Source of the DNA: Streptomyces iranensis
Lineage (GTDB): Bacteria; Actinomycetota; Actinomycetes; Streptomycetales; Streptomycetaceae
Direction of reading: 5' to 3'
NCBI RefSeq assembly: GCF_017874715.1
Contig: NZ_JAGGLR010000006.1
Span: 310,001-374,000 of the forward strand
DNA: 64,000 nucleotides
Position numbers and translations under genes: made by a program. The notes under the pieces are model-generated. The model did not search any database, was not told the DNA's origin, and saw only the letters and a program-made list of their open reading frames with translations. This document shows positions 1 to 7,614 of this stretch, in pieces. Position 1 is the first letter of the stretch, and every line of letters begins with the position of its first letter.

Positions 1-281
1 GGATCCCGCTCCGGTCATTTTCCGGCCGGCCCCGGACCGCGACTTCTCACCATTTCCGCCGCCGTCGCCGGTCTTTCGCGCATGTCCCGGTCGGGGTGAA
101 TACGGCTCGTCCGCAGTCGACTCGCCGTCCGCGCCCGCCGTGGCGGTCGCGCCCCTTCCGTGCCCTTCGGTCATCCCCAAATCCCCTTGCATTACCGGCT
201 GTTGCCAGATCTCGGCACGCCCGCAGGCAACCTATCGCCAGCACGCTCCGGATCACAATGTCGATGGGGAAAACGAAATTA
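1..281. other. Window edge without a convincing gene
   Basis: This stretch lies downstream of the minus-strand LuxR-type gene that ends at 282. Short frames exist on both strands but none has ribosome binding site, codon bias or recognisable family. I see no clear terminator hairpin. Confidence 0.5.
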
Positions 282-1190
282 TCATGTGGACGTATTTCCA
301 AGGATGCCGAGCTCAGTGGCGCGCACCCCGGCCTGGAAACGGGAGTTCGCCTCCAGCAGCTCCAGGATCCCGGTGACATAGCGGCGGTACGTACGCACCG
401 AGATCGCCAGGTCGCGGGCGGCGGCCTCGTCGGTGACCCCGTCGCGCAGCCGGGCCAGCACCCGGCGGACCATTTCGGTGCGGGCCCGGTTGCCGAAGTC
501 GAGCGGGCGGGCGGCGGGCACGGCGCCGCCCCAGATGGAGCGGAACATGCCGTACAGGGTGGCCACCACCACCGGGTCCTCGATGACAGAGGTCTGCCGC
601 CCCTCCTCGGCCTCGGTGCACACCAGGGCGGTCCGGCCGTCGGCGATCACCGCCGTGGGCAGCGGCACCGACGCGATCCGCACCTGCGCGGGGCGCGCGG
701 CCGGGGCGGCGCCGGAGGCCTCGGCGGGCGGCGCGGGCCCGGGGATCGGCCGCGGTACGGGCCCCGACGGCGCAGTTCCGGCAGCGGCCCCGGGCCCAGA
801 GGCGGGTCCGGCGGACCCCGTGGACCCGGAGGCAGGCCCGGTCGATCCGGGGCCAGGGGCGGATCTGCCGCGCAGCACCCGCACCCCGACCGGCTCGCCG
901 AGGTCCGTGAGCAGCGCGCCGAGCGCGGCCTGCACCGGCGCCATCCGGGACGAGCACTCGGGGAAGACGGCGTCCACGCTCCGCCCCGCCTGGCCGATCA
1001 CCTCCTCGGCGGCGGCGAGGAACGCGGCGTCCTCCACCCCCACCTCGGTGAACCGCGCGTCCCGGGTCCGCCGGGCGCGGTGCTGGATCACCGTGGACTC
1101 GATGAGGTCCCGTACCTCCCGTAGCGTCCCCTCCAGAGTGTCCCCCGCGAGCGCGGCCTCCGGTCCAGGATCGCGTCCGCGCTCCATCAT
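282..1190 (-). CDS. LuxR-type helix-turn-helix transcriptional regulator
   Basis: The protein is about 302 residues from the ATG at 1190, which has GGGAA some 8 nt upstream; a TTG at 1229 would add 13 residues. The C-terminal 65 residues are a LuxR-like HTH (TDEAAARDLAIS, then RTYRRYV as recognition-helix region, then ANSRFQAG). The N-terminal part begins with an RDLIEST helix and carries a Pro/Gly/Ala-rich linker in the middle, longer than in the neighbouring paralogue. No response-regulator receiver domain is seen, so the input is unknown. It lies 54 nt downstream of the paralogue ending at 1245 on the same strand, so the two are probably co-transcribed. Target genes cannot be named from sequence. 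Confidence 0.8.
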   Translation of the reverse strand: MMERGRDPGPEAALAGDTLEGTLREVRDLIESTVIQHRARRTRDARFTEVGVEDAAFLAAAEEVIGQAGRSVDAVFPECSSRMAPVQAALGALLTDLGEPVGVRVLRGRSAPGPGSTGPASGSTGSAGPASGPGAAAGTAPSGPVPRPIPGPAPPAEASGAAPAARPAQVRIASVPLPTAVIADGRTALVCTEAEEGRQTSVIEDPVVVATLYGMFRSIWGGAVPAARPLDFGNRARTEMVRRVLARLRDGVTDEAAARDLAISVRTYRRYVTGILELLEANSRFQAGVRATELGILGNTST

Positions 1191-1244
1191 GTCGATATTC
1201 CCGCACTTTCCGCCTCGTGACGTGGTCAAGGTCTCGAGCGCCGT

Positions 1245-2075
1245 TCAGTGACGGCTGGGCAGCAGCCCCATTTCCACCGCCCGCACCCCCGCCTCGAAGC
1301 GGGAGTTGGCCCCCAGCTCGCGCATGATCTCCGCCACATACCGGCGGTAGGTGCGCAGGGAGACCTGCATCTGGCGCGCCGCCACCTCATCGGTGTGGCC
1401 GGTGCGCAGACACTCCAGGATCCGCCGTACGGAGTCCGGGCACAACCGCCCGCCCAGCCGCGGATAGTCCGCGAGCGCCACGGCGTTCCCCCAGGTCCCG
1501 GCGAACATCATCTCCAGGGCCCGCACCGTGGCGGGGTCCTCGACGAGCGACGCCTGCCCCGGGCCGCGCCCCGGCTCCGACGGCCCCCTCCTGAGGTAGA
1601 CCACCTCGGCGTCGATGAGCAGCGCCTCGGGTAACGCCGGCAGCCCGCCGTCGCAGATCCGGATCTCGCACCGCGGATCGGTGCGCGCCAGCGCCCGTAC
1701 CGCCCCCGAGGCCAGCACCGGCTCCTCGCACAACAGCCGTACGACGACGGCGCGCCGGGCTCCCCTGGCCGGCCGGGCGAGCGCGGCGCAGACGGCCCGC
1801 GTCTGCTCCTCGTTCCCCGACAGCACCACGCTGACGGTCCGCTCGGCGCAGTCGACCAGCGTGTCGACGACCTCGGCGAGCGGCACCTTCCCCAGAGCCG
1901 TCCCCGCCCAGGAGTCCTGGGCCAGCTCCCTTCGGTGCCGGGTGACCGTGGACTCGATCAGATCACGGGCGGCCAGCAGCGCGTGCTCGACATAGTCGAT
2001 GGCGCCTGACGAGGGAGTCTCCGTGCTCTCCGTGCTCATGGGAGAAGGCTCGGACACCCTCACAAGACCAACCAT
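1245..2075 (-). CDS. LuxR-type regulator, paralogue of the next gene, with a TTA codon
   Basis: 276 residues from the ATG at 2075, preceded by AGGGGA at close spacing; an in-frame ATG at 2039 lacks a ribosome binding site. It shares with its downstream neighbour the RDLIESTV N-terminal segment and a C-terminal LuxR-like HTH (TDEVAARQMQVS, RTYRRYVAEIM, ANSRFEAG), so the pair arose by duplication. The middle resembles the sensory/PLD-like half of similar Streptomyces orphan regulators, with no phosphoacceptor domain. Codon 148 (1632-1634, read on the minus strand) is TTA, the rare leucine codon read by bldA tRNA, so translation may be developmentally limited. Family is clear; regulon unknown. 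Confidence 0.8.
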   Translation of the reverse strand: MVGLVRVSEPSPMSTESTETPSSGAIDYVEHALLAARDLIESTVTRHRRELAQDSWAGTALGKVPLAEVVDTLVDCAERTVSVVLSGNEEQTRAVCAALARPARGARRAVVVRLLCEEPVLASGAVRALARTDPRCEIRICDGGLPALPEALLIDAEVVYLRRGPSEPGRGPGQASLVEDPATVRALEMMFAGTWGNAVALADYPRLGGRLCPDSVRRILECLRTGHTDEVAARQMQVSLRTYRRYVAEIMRELGANSRFEAGVRAVEMGLLPSRH

Positions 2076-2429
2076 GACTTCCCCTGCCGGGTGACAGTGA
2101 CCTGGTTATGCGAATACCGGCCTGATTCTCGTCAATTTCCCTGCCCCGAAATGCGCGGGCAGCATTGTGCGAAATCCATGACGACACTAATTCGCGCACA
2201 GCGACCGCGTCAACGCAGGGCGTGAGGTAAAGAGTTGTCAAAACGGCGCGTGGCGGCGTGCGTCATGCTGTCGCGCCGCCGATGCGCCGGGGGCGCATGT
2301 CCACAAGTTACCGGCGAGTGCACCTTCCGGCTCCGGGGTGACTACGGACCGCAGCGATTCGACGCCGTTCGGCGACGCGGAGTGGGGGCCGGTGTCCGGT
2401 TACTGCCAACTCGGCACCGAAGATCGGTA
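2076..2429. other. Gene-free upstream region of the LuxR pair
   Basis: The gap between the amyloid-motif gene and the LuxR pair, both on the minus strand. It is more AT-rich than the flanks around 2105-2195. A possible minus-strand promoter reads TTGACG (complement of 2130-2135) with CATAAC (complement of 2105-2110) 19 nt downstream, about 30 nt before the LuxR start. This is only a weak match. Nothing else recognised. Confidence 0.35.
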
Positions 2430-2831
2430 TCAGCCGAAGCTGATCGGCCCGTTGATGTCCTTCGCCTGGATGACCGGGCCGGTGATACGGGCGTTGCCCC
2501 CGATGCGGTTGTGCACGGCCCCCGCCTCCCCGGCCGATTCGCCGTGCTCACGCATCCAGGCCGCCAGGTCACGGCCGAACTCCGGGTCCCGCCGGGCCCG
2601 TTCGACCAGCAGATCGGCCAACTGGCGCAGCCGGGCGCCATCGTCGTACGGAATCGCCAGCGGATCCGGATCCGGATCCGGCTCACCGGCCGGTTCGCCC
2701 TCGCCCCACCGCAGCACCCTGCGGACCAGCGTGCCGAAGGACTCCAGGGCCCGCCGCCCGGCCTCGCCGCCGGCGCCCGACACCGCCGCGTTGACCGCGG
2801 CGACCAGCGCACCCCCCGTCACCGGGTCCAT
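2430..2831 (-). CDS. Small protein with C-terminal RHIM-like (BASS3-type) amyloid motif
   Basis: 133 residues. The N-terminal third is rich in Ala/Gly/Val (VAAVNAAVSGAGGEAGR), predicted as a small helical hydrophobic segment of the kind seen in Bell-type putative pore-forming domains. An Asp-Pro repeat linker follows near residue 50, then a charged helix (LLVERARRDPEFGRDL). The last 28 residues contain the pattern N-x-I-x-G-N-x-x-I-x-G-P-V-I-Q-A-x-x-I-x-G-x-I, which fits the BASS3 group of bacterial amyloid signalling motifs related to animal RHIM. In characterised families such motifs template aggregation between a sensor (often an NLR) and a cell-death effector. No NLR is adjacent here, so partner and role are inference. 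It lies 49 nt downstream of the ATPase gene, same strand. Confidence 0.7.
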   Translation of the reverse strand: MDPVTGGALVAAVNAAVSGAGGEAGRRALESFGTLVRRVLRWGEGEPAGEPDPDPDPLAIPYDDGARLRQLADLLVERARRDPEFGRDLAAWMREHGESAGEAGAVHNRIGGNARITGPVIQAKDINGPISFG

Positions 2832-2880
2832 GGCCCACCCCCTGCCCTCGATCGGGGCCCTACGCTACCGGCGCCGCTGG

Positions 2881-3282
2881 TCACGGTTCCACCGCTTCCG
2901 CGCGGAGGGTGAACCAGACCGTCTTGCCGGTCGGGGTGAGATCCGTGCCCCAGTCATGGGCCGTCTTGCTCAGCAGGAACATCCCCCGGCCGCTCTCGGA
3001 GAGGAAGTCCGGCTCCTTGACCACCGGCAGCCCGGACTCGGTGTCGCTGACCGCCGCGTGGATCCCGTGGGGGAGGTTCTCCAGGGTGAGGACGCATTCG
3101 GGAGAGGCCGCGTGCTTGTGGACGTTGGACAACAGCTCGGTGACGCACATCCCCGCCGCGCTGATCAGCTCCTCACGCCCCCACAGCCGCAGTCGCGCCC
3201 CAACGGCGCGGCGTATGTCGGCGAGTATCCGCGGATGGGCACGGAGGCGCAGTTCGTATCGCTGCGAGATGTTCTCAGCCAT
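2881..3282 (-). CDS. RsbW-like ATP-binding protein (HATPase_c_2)
   Basis: 133 residues, a single GHKL ATPase domain as in anti-sigma-factor kinases. The N-box is visible as ELLSNVHKHA (residues about 49-58), the D-box region as VSDTESGLP, and the G-box as SESGRGMFLL; the end TGKTVWFTLR is the usual last strand. It has no sensor or membrane segment. It is divergent from the XRE-DUF5753 gene at 3437, the arrangement found repeatedly in Streptomyces, where ATPase, XRE and DUF397 genes form regulatory sets (abaA/whiJ type). The sigma factor or anti-sigma partner is not in the window. Start: ATG at 3282. Confidence 0.85.
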   Translation of the reverse strand: MAENISQRYELRLRAHPRILADIRRAVGARLRLWGREELISAAGMCVTELLSNVHKHAASPECVLTLENLPHGIHAAVSDTESGLPVVKEPDFLSESGRGMFLLSKTAHDWGTDLTPTGKTVWFTLRAEAVEP

Positions 3283-3386
3283 ATGCTCCGGGGCCCCTCC
3301 AAAGCACGACGCGCTGCCGTGTCCCCTAGCGATCCTGGCCTATGGAACGTCCCACTCGCAATGTTTCGACCCAGTCGCACAAGAGT

Positions 3387-3396
3387 GGCATATGCC
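3387..3396. promoter_or_regulatory. Palindrome in the ATPase/XRE divergent promoter
   Basis: GGCATATGCC is a perfect 10-bp palindrome, 41 nt upstream of the XRE start and about 105 nt upstream of the ATPase start. XRE regulators of this type usually control their own intergenic region, so this is a candidate operator; function not shown. Confidence 0.35.
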
Positions 3397-3436
3397 TGGC
3401 TGGTAGGCGTAGTTGGCAATACGACAGACTGGCGAC

Positions 3437-4321
3437 ATGTCCTACCAGCCAGTGCCCACCGTTCGGCGCAGGCGCCTGGGCTCCACGCTACGGAAACTGC
3501 GCACCGAAGCGGGGATGACACTGGACGCGGCGGCCGACGCACTCAATGCGGCCGCGAACGGATCGTCCGACGCCCGCCGCTGGACGGCGCCGAAGCTCTC
3601 CCGGATCGAGAACGCCAACGCGACGATCCGCACCACCGAGGTCGAAACCCTGCTGAGGGCCTACGCCGTCACCGACCCGGGCACCCGCACAGCCCTGGAG
3701 GGACTGGCCAAGGACGCGGGCAAACGCGGCTGGTGGCAGACCTATCGCGGCGTCGTGGGCCCGGCCTACGCCGACTACATCTCGCTGGAGAGCGATGCGG
3801 AGAGCGTCCGCGACTACGCCTCACTCGTCGTCCCCGGCCTGCTCCAGACGGCCGACTACGCCCGCGAGACCATCGCGGCGAACGCCGTGGCCCGCACCGC
3901 CTCCGAGGTCGACGCCCTCGCCGAGGTGCGCCTGGCCCGCCAGGCCGTCCTCACCCGCTCCTGCCAACCGCTGCGGCTGTGGGCGGTCATCCACGAGGCG
4001 GCGCTGCGCCGCAGGTTCACCGGCCGGCGCGGCATCATGACAGCTCAGCTCAAGCGGCTGCTGGATGTGGCGGACTGGCCCACGGTCACCCTCCAGGTGA
4101 TGCCGATCGACGCGGCCCCCAACCCCGGGGATGCGGGAGCGTTCACACTCGTGGCCTTCCCGGGGCCCATGCCGGATGTCGTCACCCAGGAGAACCTGCG
4201 CGGCCCCACATACGTCGAAGGAGTCGACGACGTCAACGTCTTCGCCGACGCCTTCGGCCATATCGTGGACCGCGCGCTGTCCACGGATGCGACGAAGGCC
4301 CTCATCGCTGGTCTGGTATGA
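3437..4321 (+). CDS. XRE helix-turn-helix regulator with DUF5753 (WhiJ/Scr1-like)
   Basis: 294 residues from the ATG at 3437; an upstream in-frame ATG at 3413 is less likely. Residues about 10-80 are an XRE-type HTH (LGSTLRKLRTEAGMTLDAAA, KLSRIE). Residues about 100-285 are DUF5753, with landmarks DYASLVVPGLLQTADYAR, RQAVLTRS and the AALRRRF region. This family pairs with small DUF397 proteins; such pairs (Scr1/Scr2) have been described as toxin-antitoxin-like regulators affecting secondary metabolism. The DUF397 partner follows 17 nt downstream, and the ATPase is divergent. Ligand and targets unknown. Confidence 0.88.
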   Translation: MSYQPVPTVRRRRLGSTLRKLRTEAGMTLDAAADALNAAANGSSDARRWTAPKLSRIENANATIRTTEVETLLRAYAVTDPGTRTALEGLAKDAGKRGWWQTYRGVVGPAYADYISLESDAESVRDYASLVVPGLLQTADYARETIAANAVARTASEVDALAEVRLARQAVLTRSCQPLRLWAVIHEAALRRRFTGRRGIMTAQLKRLLDVADWPTVTLQVMPIDAAPNPGDAGAFTLVAFPGPMPDVVTQENLRGPTYVEGVDDVNVFADAFGHIVDRALSTDATKALIAGLV

Positions 4322-4338
4322 GAAAGAGGGCCCCACAT

Positions 4339-4548
4339 ATGAACACCTCTGCAATGACCGCGCATCGCCACCCTCACTGGCGCAAGTCCTCGTACTCCGT
4401 GGGCGAGGGACAGTGTGTCGAGGTCACCTCCGCCGCCGGCCGCGTCCGGCTGCGGGAGAGCGACGACCCCGGCACCGTCCTGACCACCGGGCCGGCGGTG
4501 CTCGCCGCCTTCGTCCGGAGCGCGAAGGCGGGCGCGTTCGACGCCTGA
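4339..4548 (+). CDS. DUF397 protein, partner of the XRE regulator
   Basis: 69 residues from the ATG at 4339, with GAAAGAGGG 8 nt upstream. It shows the hallmark WRKSSYS near the N-terminus, then CVEV and VRLRESDDPG, and ends in the AFVRSAKAGAFD pattern. DUF397 proteins (BldB relatives in the wider sense) act with XRE-DUF5753 regulators and are thought to bind them. Co-transcribed with the preceding gene. A strong shared terminator follows. Confidence 0.88.
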   Translation: MNTSAMTAHRHPHWRKSSYSVGEGQCVEVTSAAGRVRLRESDDPGTVLTTGPAVLAAFVRSAKAGAFDA

Positions 4549-4560
4549 TCGTATGACGAC

Positions 4561-4592
4561 GGTGTGGTGCCGCCCCGGGACGGCACCACACC
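4561..4592. terminator. Bidirectional terminator hairpin
   Basis: A perfect 12-bp inverted repeat GGTGTGGTGCCG / CGGCACCACACC with an 8-nt loop lies between the converging DUF397 gene and the LPMO gene and can serve both strands. Confidence 0.85.
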
Positions 4593-4599
4593 AGCGACG

Positions 4600-5193
4600 T
4601 CAGAACTGGACGTCCGAGCAGGCATAGAAGGCGTTCGAGGTGTCCGCGATGGTCCACACGGCCAGGATCACGTGTCTGCCGGTCTTACCGCTCGGGATGG
4701 TGCCCGAGTGGGAGAGCGTGGACGGCGGACGCTGACCGTTGTACGGAACGGTCAGGAAGGGCTGGGACTCCAGGCTCGCACGGGTCAGCTTCTGGCTGGG
4801 GTTCCAGCCGTTCCTGGTGATGTAGTACTTGAAGTCCGTGGTCGCGTGGGAGGCCGTGAACCGCCAGTTGAAGGTGTAGCTCCGGCCGGCGGTCAGCTTG
4901 GTCGCGGGCCAGCCGCCGCCCCGCGGGTCGTCGAGCTGCGAGAACCGGCTGTTGCCGCCCGCGCAGATCGAGCCGTCCGCGGGACCGCCCGAGGGGAAGC
5001 CCTTCGGGCCCTCGACGCTCTGGGGCTCGTACTGGATGTCGCCGCAGCCCGTCACCGTGCCGTTGGCGCACAGCTTCTGGCGGCTGATGGGCGAGTCGGT
5101 GTAGCCGTGGCTGGAGGCGCTGCCGCCGGTCGCGAGGACGGAAATCGCCGCGAGACCGATGCCGATGACGGCGGCGCTGATCTTCTTGCGCAT
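4600..5193 (-). CDS. AA10 lytic polysaccharide monooxygenase (chitin-binding protein)
   Basis: 197 residues from the ATG at 5193 (AGGAGCG upstream). A Sec signal peptide (MRKKIS, hydrophobic core, cleavage after SASS) exposes His29 as the mature N-terminus, which with His116 (TASHATTD) forms the copper histidine brace of AA10 enzymes. The C-terminus NAFYACSDVQF carries the aromatic residue typical of the axial position. It is a single-domain enzyme without an added carbohydrate-binding module, the usual size for Streptomyces Chb/LPMO proteins. It oxidatively cleaves crystalline polysaccharide outside the cell; HGYTDSPISRQ is typical of chitin-active members, but substrate is inference. A DasR-type site upstream supports GlcNAc/chitin control. 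Confidence 0.93.
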   Translation of the reverse strand: MRKKISAAVIGIGLAAISVLATGGSASSHGYTDSPISRQKLCANGTVTGCGDIQYEPQSVEGPKGFPSGGPADGSICAGGNSRFSQLDDPRGGGWPATKLTAGRSYTFNWRFTASHATTDFKYYITRNGWNPSQKLTRASLESQPFLTVPYNGQRPPSTLSHSGTIPSGKTGRHVILAVWTIADTSNAFYACSDVQF

Positions 5194-5238
5194 GCTTCGC
5201 TCCTGAAGACGTGGGGAGTGCTTCGACGAGCCGTGCAC

Positions 5239-5254
5239 GGCGGTCTAGACCAAG
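5239..5254. promoter_or_regulatory. DasR-responsive element (dre) upstream of the LPMO
   Basis: The 16-mer contains GGTCTAGACCA, matching the core of the dre consensus (ACTGGTCTAGACCACT type) bound by DasR, the GlcNAc-6-P-responsive GntR repressor. It lies about 46 nt upstream of the LPMO ATG. The inner 10 bp are perfectly palindromic. Confidence 0.75.
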
Positions 5255-5390
5255 TTTGAGAGTATCCAGGGGCAATAGTCATGTCCATACCAATGGCGTG
5301 GGGTGCGCGCGGCGGGTGGACGCGGGGTGGACGGGCCCTGACGGCGCCCCGACCACCCTGCCGGGTCGGGTAGGATTTCCACGTCAGCAG

Positions 5391-5467
5391 GCGCCGCTAG
5401 CTCAGTTGGTTAGAGCAGCTGACTCTTAATCAGCGGGTCCGGGGTTCGAGTCCCTGGCGGCGCACCA
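5391..5467 (+). tRNA. tRNA-Lys (CTT anticodon)
   Basis: The cloverleaf is complete. Acceptor GCGCCGC pairs with GCGGCGC at 5457-5463, the D arm starts TAGCTCAGTTGGTTAGAGC, the anticodon loop reads CTCTTAA with CTT, and the T arm has GGTTCGAGTCC. Discriminator A is followed by an encoded CCA (5465-5467). A terminator hairpin follows 20 nt later. Confidence 0.96.
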
Positions 5468-5486
5468 GTACCCATATCGCTGACCA

Positions 5487-5513
5487 GGGCGTCCTCGGCC
5501 TCCGAGGACGCCC
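5487..5513 (+). terminator. Terminator after tRNA-Lys
   Basis: A perfect 12-bp stem GGGCGTCCTCGG / CCGAGGACGCCC with a 3-nt loop is followed by ATTCGTT. Confidence 0.85.
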
Positions 5514-5545
5514 ATTCGTTGTGGCGAACAGTCTTCACTCTTCAC

Positions 5546-5610
5546 TTGACGCGTCAAAAGGCCCCAGCAGTGCTGCTTACGCCGCGAGACCTGCCAAAGA
5601 TGACATGTAA
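5546..5610. promoter_or_regulatory. Candidate PadR operators in its own promoter
   Basis: A perfect palindrome TTGACGCGTCAA lies at 5546-5557, and a second, looser copy TGACATGTAA at 5601-5610, just before the PadR start. Near-identical GACATGT palindromes recur at 8903-9000 in front of the carotenoid-oxygenase operon. PadR regulators generally bind ATGT/ACAT-containing palindromes and regulate themselves. Confidence 0.45.
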
Positions 5611-5619
5611 GATGCGCAT

Positions 5620-6162
5620 ATGTCTCTGTCGCACGCACTGCTGGGCCTCCTCGCCATCGAGCCCGCGAGCGGCTACGAACTGAGCAAGGAGTTCGAGCGC
5701 GACCTCGGGCGGTACGCCTGGCAGGCCGGCCACACGAGCGTGTACCCCGAGCTGATCCGGATGACGGAGCAAGGGCTCGTCGAGGTGACGCACGAGGGCG
5801 CTCGCCGTAGCCGGACCTACGCGGTGACGGACAAGGGCCGCGAGGAACTGAGGAGCTGGCTGCTCGCGCCATGGGGTCAGGGCGTGGTGCGCAATGAGCA
5901 GGTCCTGCGGCTGTTCCTGCTCGAGGCACTGGAACCGGACGAGACCGTCACCGCGCTGCGCGACCTCGTCGAACACGCCGAGGGGCGCATCTCCGAGCTC
6001 CGCAGGCTCCGCGAGGAACAGGACGCCGAACCACGACAGGGCCGCGACACCCTCGGGCAGCTCGCCGCGGAGTACGGCCTGCGCCAGTACCAGGCGACTC
6101 ACGACTGGGCGCTGTGGGCCATCGAGCACGTGAACAGGCGCCAAGGGTCCGATTCGGCATAG
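5620..6162 (+). CDS. PadR family transcriptional regulator
   Basis: 180 residues. Residues 1-75 are the PadR winged HTH (ALLGLLAIEPASGYELSKEF, YPELIRMTEQGLVE, YAVTDKGREEL). Residues about 90-170 are the helical Vir_act_alpha_C dimerisation domain, ending in a Tyr/Trp-containing helix (HDWALWAIEHV). No Shine-Dalgarno is seen before the ATG; TAAGAT at 5608 could be a -10 box close to the start, so the mRNA may be nearly leaderless. Such regulators respond to small aromatic or cytotoxic compounds. It converges on the carotenoid-oxygenase operon, and shared palindromes suggest it controls that operon as well as itself. Confidence 0.88.
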   Translation: MSLSHALLGLLAIEPASGYELSKEFERDLGRYAWQAGHTSVYPELIRMTEQGLVEVTHEGARRSRTYAVTDKGREELRSWLLAPWGQGVVRNEQVLRLFLLEALEPDETVTALRDLVEHAEGRISELRRLREEQDAEPRQGRDTLGQLAAEYGLRQYQATHDWALWAIEHVNRRQGSDSA

Positions 6163-6203
6163 GCATCGCCTCGCCTCGCCTCCTCCGGGCCCGCCACGGC
6201 CCA

Positions 6204-6244
6204 ACGGACGGGGGCGCCACGGAACCCGTGGCGCCCCCGTCCGT
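6204..6244. terminator. Strong bidirectional terminator
   Basis: A perfect 19-bp inverted repeat (arms 6204-6222 and 6226-6244) with loop AAC lies between the converging PadR and carotenoid-oxygenase genes. Confidence 0.9.
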
Positions 6245-6276
6245 GCTCCGCCGCCGCGTCCCGGTCGGCGACGCCG

Positions 6277-7614
6277 TCACTCGTCCGGCAGCCAGTTGCC
6301 GTGAAAGCCGAACGGGACGCGGCGGGGAAGGTGGATCGTGGCCACGGGTGGTGCCACGACGTTCTGGGCGTCCAGGATCACCAGGTCGCTCTTGTCGGTG
6401 CTCGCGTCGTAGACGTAGCTCAGCAGCCAGCCGGGGCCGCCCGGAGTGTCGTCGGCCGCGGCGAACGCGGCCTCGCCCGGAGTCCGGCCCGCGGCGAACT
6501 CGTGGCGCGTCGCGGTGCCCGAGTGCAGGTCGTAGCGGACCAGATAGGAGCGCGGCAGGCCGGTGCCGACATGCGGGCTGTCGGCCACCGTGACGTGCCC
6601 GAATCGGGAGTCCTGGCCCGCGAGGCGGTCGTCCACGCGGGGGAACTCACACGGGGTGTCGTCGATCTGGACCTCGGTGACCTTGCCCGCGTCGAGGTCG
6701 ATCTCCCACCGCCACAGGGTGGCATTGGTCTCGTTGTAGACCGGGTAGCGGGCCACGTGCATCACGATCCGCCCGCTGTCGGGCCCCCCGTCGTACGCGT
6801 TCAGCGCGTGGAACACGTAGCACGGCTCGATGGGGAGCCAGCGGACGACACCGAACGGGTCATTGCGGCGCAGCACGCCGAGCCGCGCCCCGTACGTCGG
6901 GTGCCACTTGTACGGAAGACCGTCGCCGTGGAGGGCCGTGTCCTGGTCGAAGAGGACGGGCAGGTCCATGAAGACGAGGTAGGAGGCGGTCAGATGGAAG
7001 TCGTGCATCATCGTGTGCGCCGGCACATTGATCGGCCGACTGACCGTCAGGGCGCCCGACGCGTCCGCCCGGTGGTACGTGAGGAAGGGGGGCTTGAAGC
7101 CGCCGTATCCGAAGAAGTGGAGCTCGCCGGTGACCGGGCACGTCTTGGGGTGCGCGGTCATGCCGGTGGTGAGACGCCCGCCGAAGTCGTGGGCCCCGAT
7201 GGTGTCGAGCTCGCGACCGGGGCGGCTGTCGAGCTCGTACGGAAGGGTCCCCTCCACCAGGGCGAAGGTGCGCCCCGCGTGCCGCACCACGTGGGTGTTG
7301 GCCGAGCCCGCGGCCAAGTCCTCCTCGGGACCGTTGGCGTAGGTCGTCCGGCCGTCCGTGTACTTCGTGGTCCTGACCCAGCGGTTGCGGTACGAGGTCG
7401 CCCTGCCGCCGTCGAGACGGACGCCGTGCACCATGCCGTCGCCGAAGAACCAGTGGGCGGAGTCGGCGTCCTGGGGGTTGGGCCCGTTCCGCACGTACCA
7501 GCCGCTGAGCTCCGGCGGAATCGCCCCGGTGACCTCCAGGTCCCGGACGGTCATCTCGTCCATCACCGGGGCGAAGTTCTGCGCGAGGTGCGGGACGGGT
7601 GTCGTGGTCATCAT
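6277..7614 (-). CDS. Carotenoid cleavage oxygenase family protein
   Basis: 445 residues from the ATG at 7614, with AAGGAG 7 nt upstream. This is the full-length retinal pigment epithelial/lignostilbene dioxygenase family. The four iron-ligand histidines are recognisable: His155 (TAHPK), His204 (MMHDF), His269 (YVFHALNAYD) and His438 (FGFHGNWLPDE). WYVRNGPNP near residue 40 is a family landmark. Such non-heme Fe(II) enzymes cleave conjugated double bonds in carotenoids or stilbenes with O2. The start overlaps the preceding gene's stop by 4 nt (ATGA), so translation is coupled to the membrane protein upstream. No carotenoid biosynthesis gene is in the window, so the substrate is unknown. Confidence 0.93.
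   Translation of the reverse strand: MMTTTPVPHLAQNFAPVMDEMTVRDLEVTGAIPPELSGWYVRNGPNPQDADSAHWFFGDGMVHGVRLDGGRATSYRNRWVRTTKYTDGRTTYANGPEEDLAAGSANTHVVRHAGRTFALVEGTLPYELDSRPGRELDTIGAHDFGGRLTTGMTAHPKTCPVTGELHFFGYGGFKPPFLTYHRADASGALTVSRPINVPAHTMMHDFHLTASYLVFMDLPVLFDQDTALHGDGLPYKWHPTYGARLGVLRRNDPFGVVRWLPIEPCYVFHALNAYDGGPDSGRIVMHVARYPVYNETNATLWRWEIDLDAGKVTEVQIDDTPCEFPRVDDRLAGQDSRFGHVTVADSPHVGTGLPRSYLVRYDLHSGTATRHEFAAGRTPGEAAFAAADDTPGGPGWLLSYVYDASTDKSDLVILDAQNVVAPPVATIHLPRRVPFGFHGNWLPDE

Noticed and set aside
2338..4548. A 736-residue plus-strand frame across the amyloid-motif, ATPase and XRE genes
   Set aside because: It is antisense to two real genes and out of frame with the XRE gene; only its last 69 codons (DUF397) are real.
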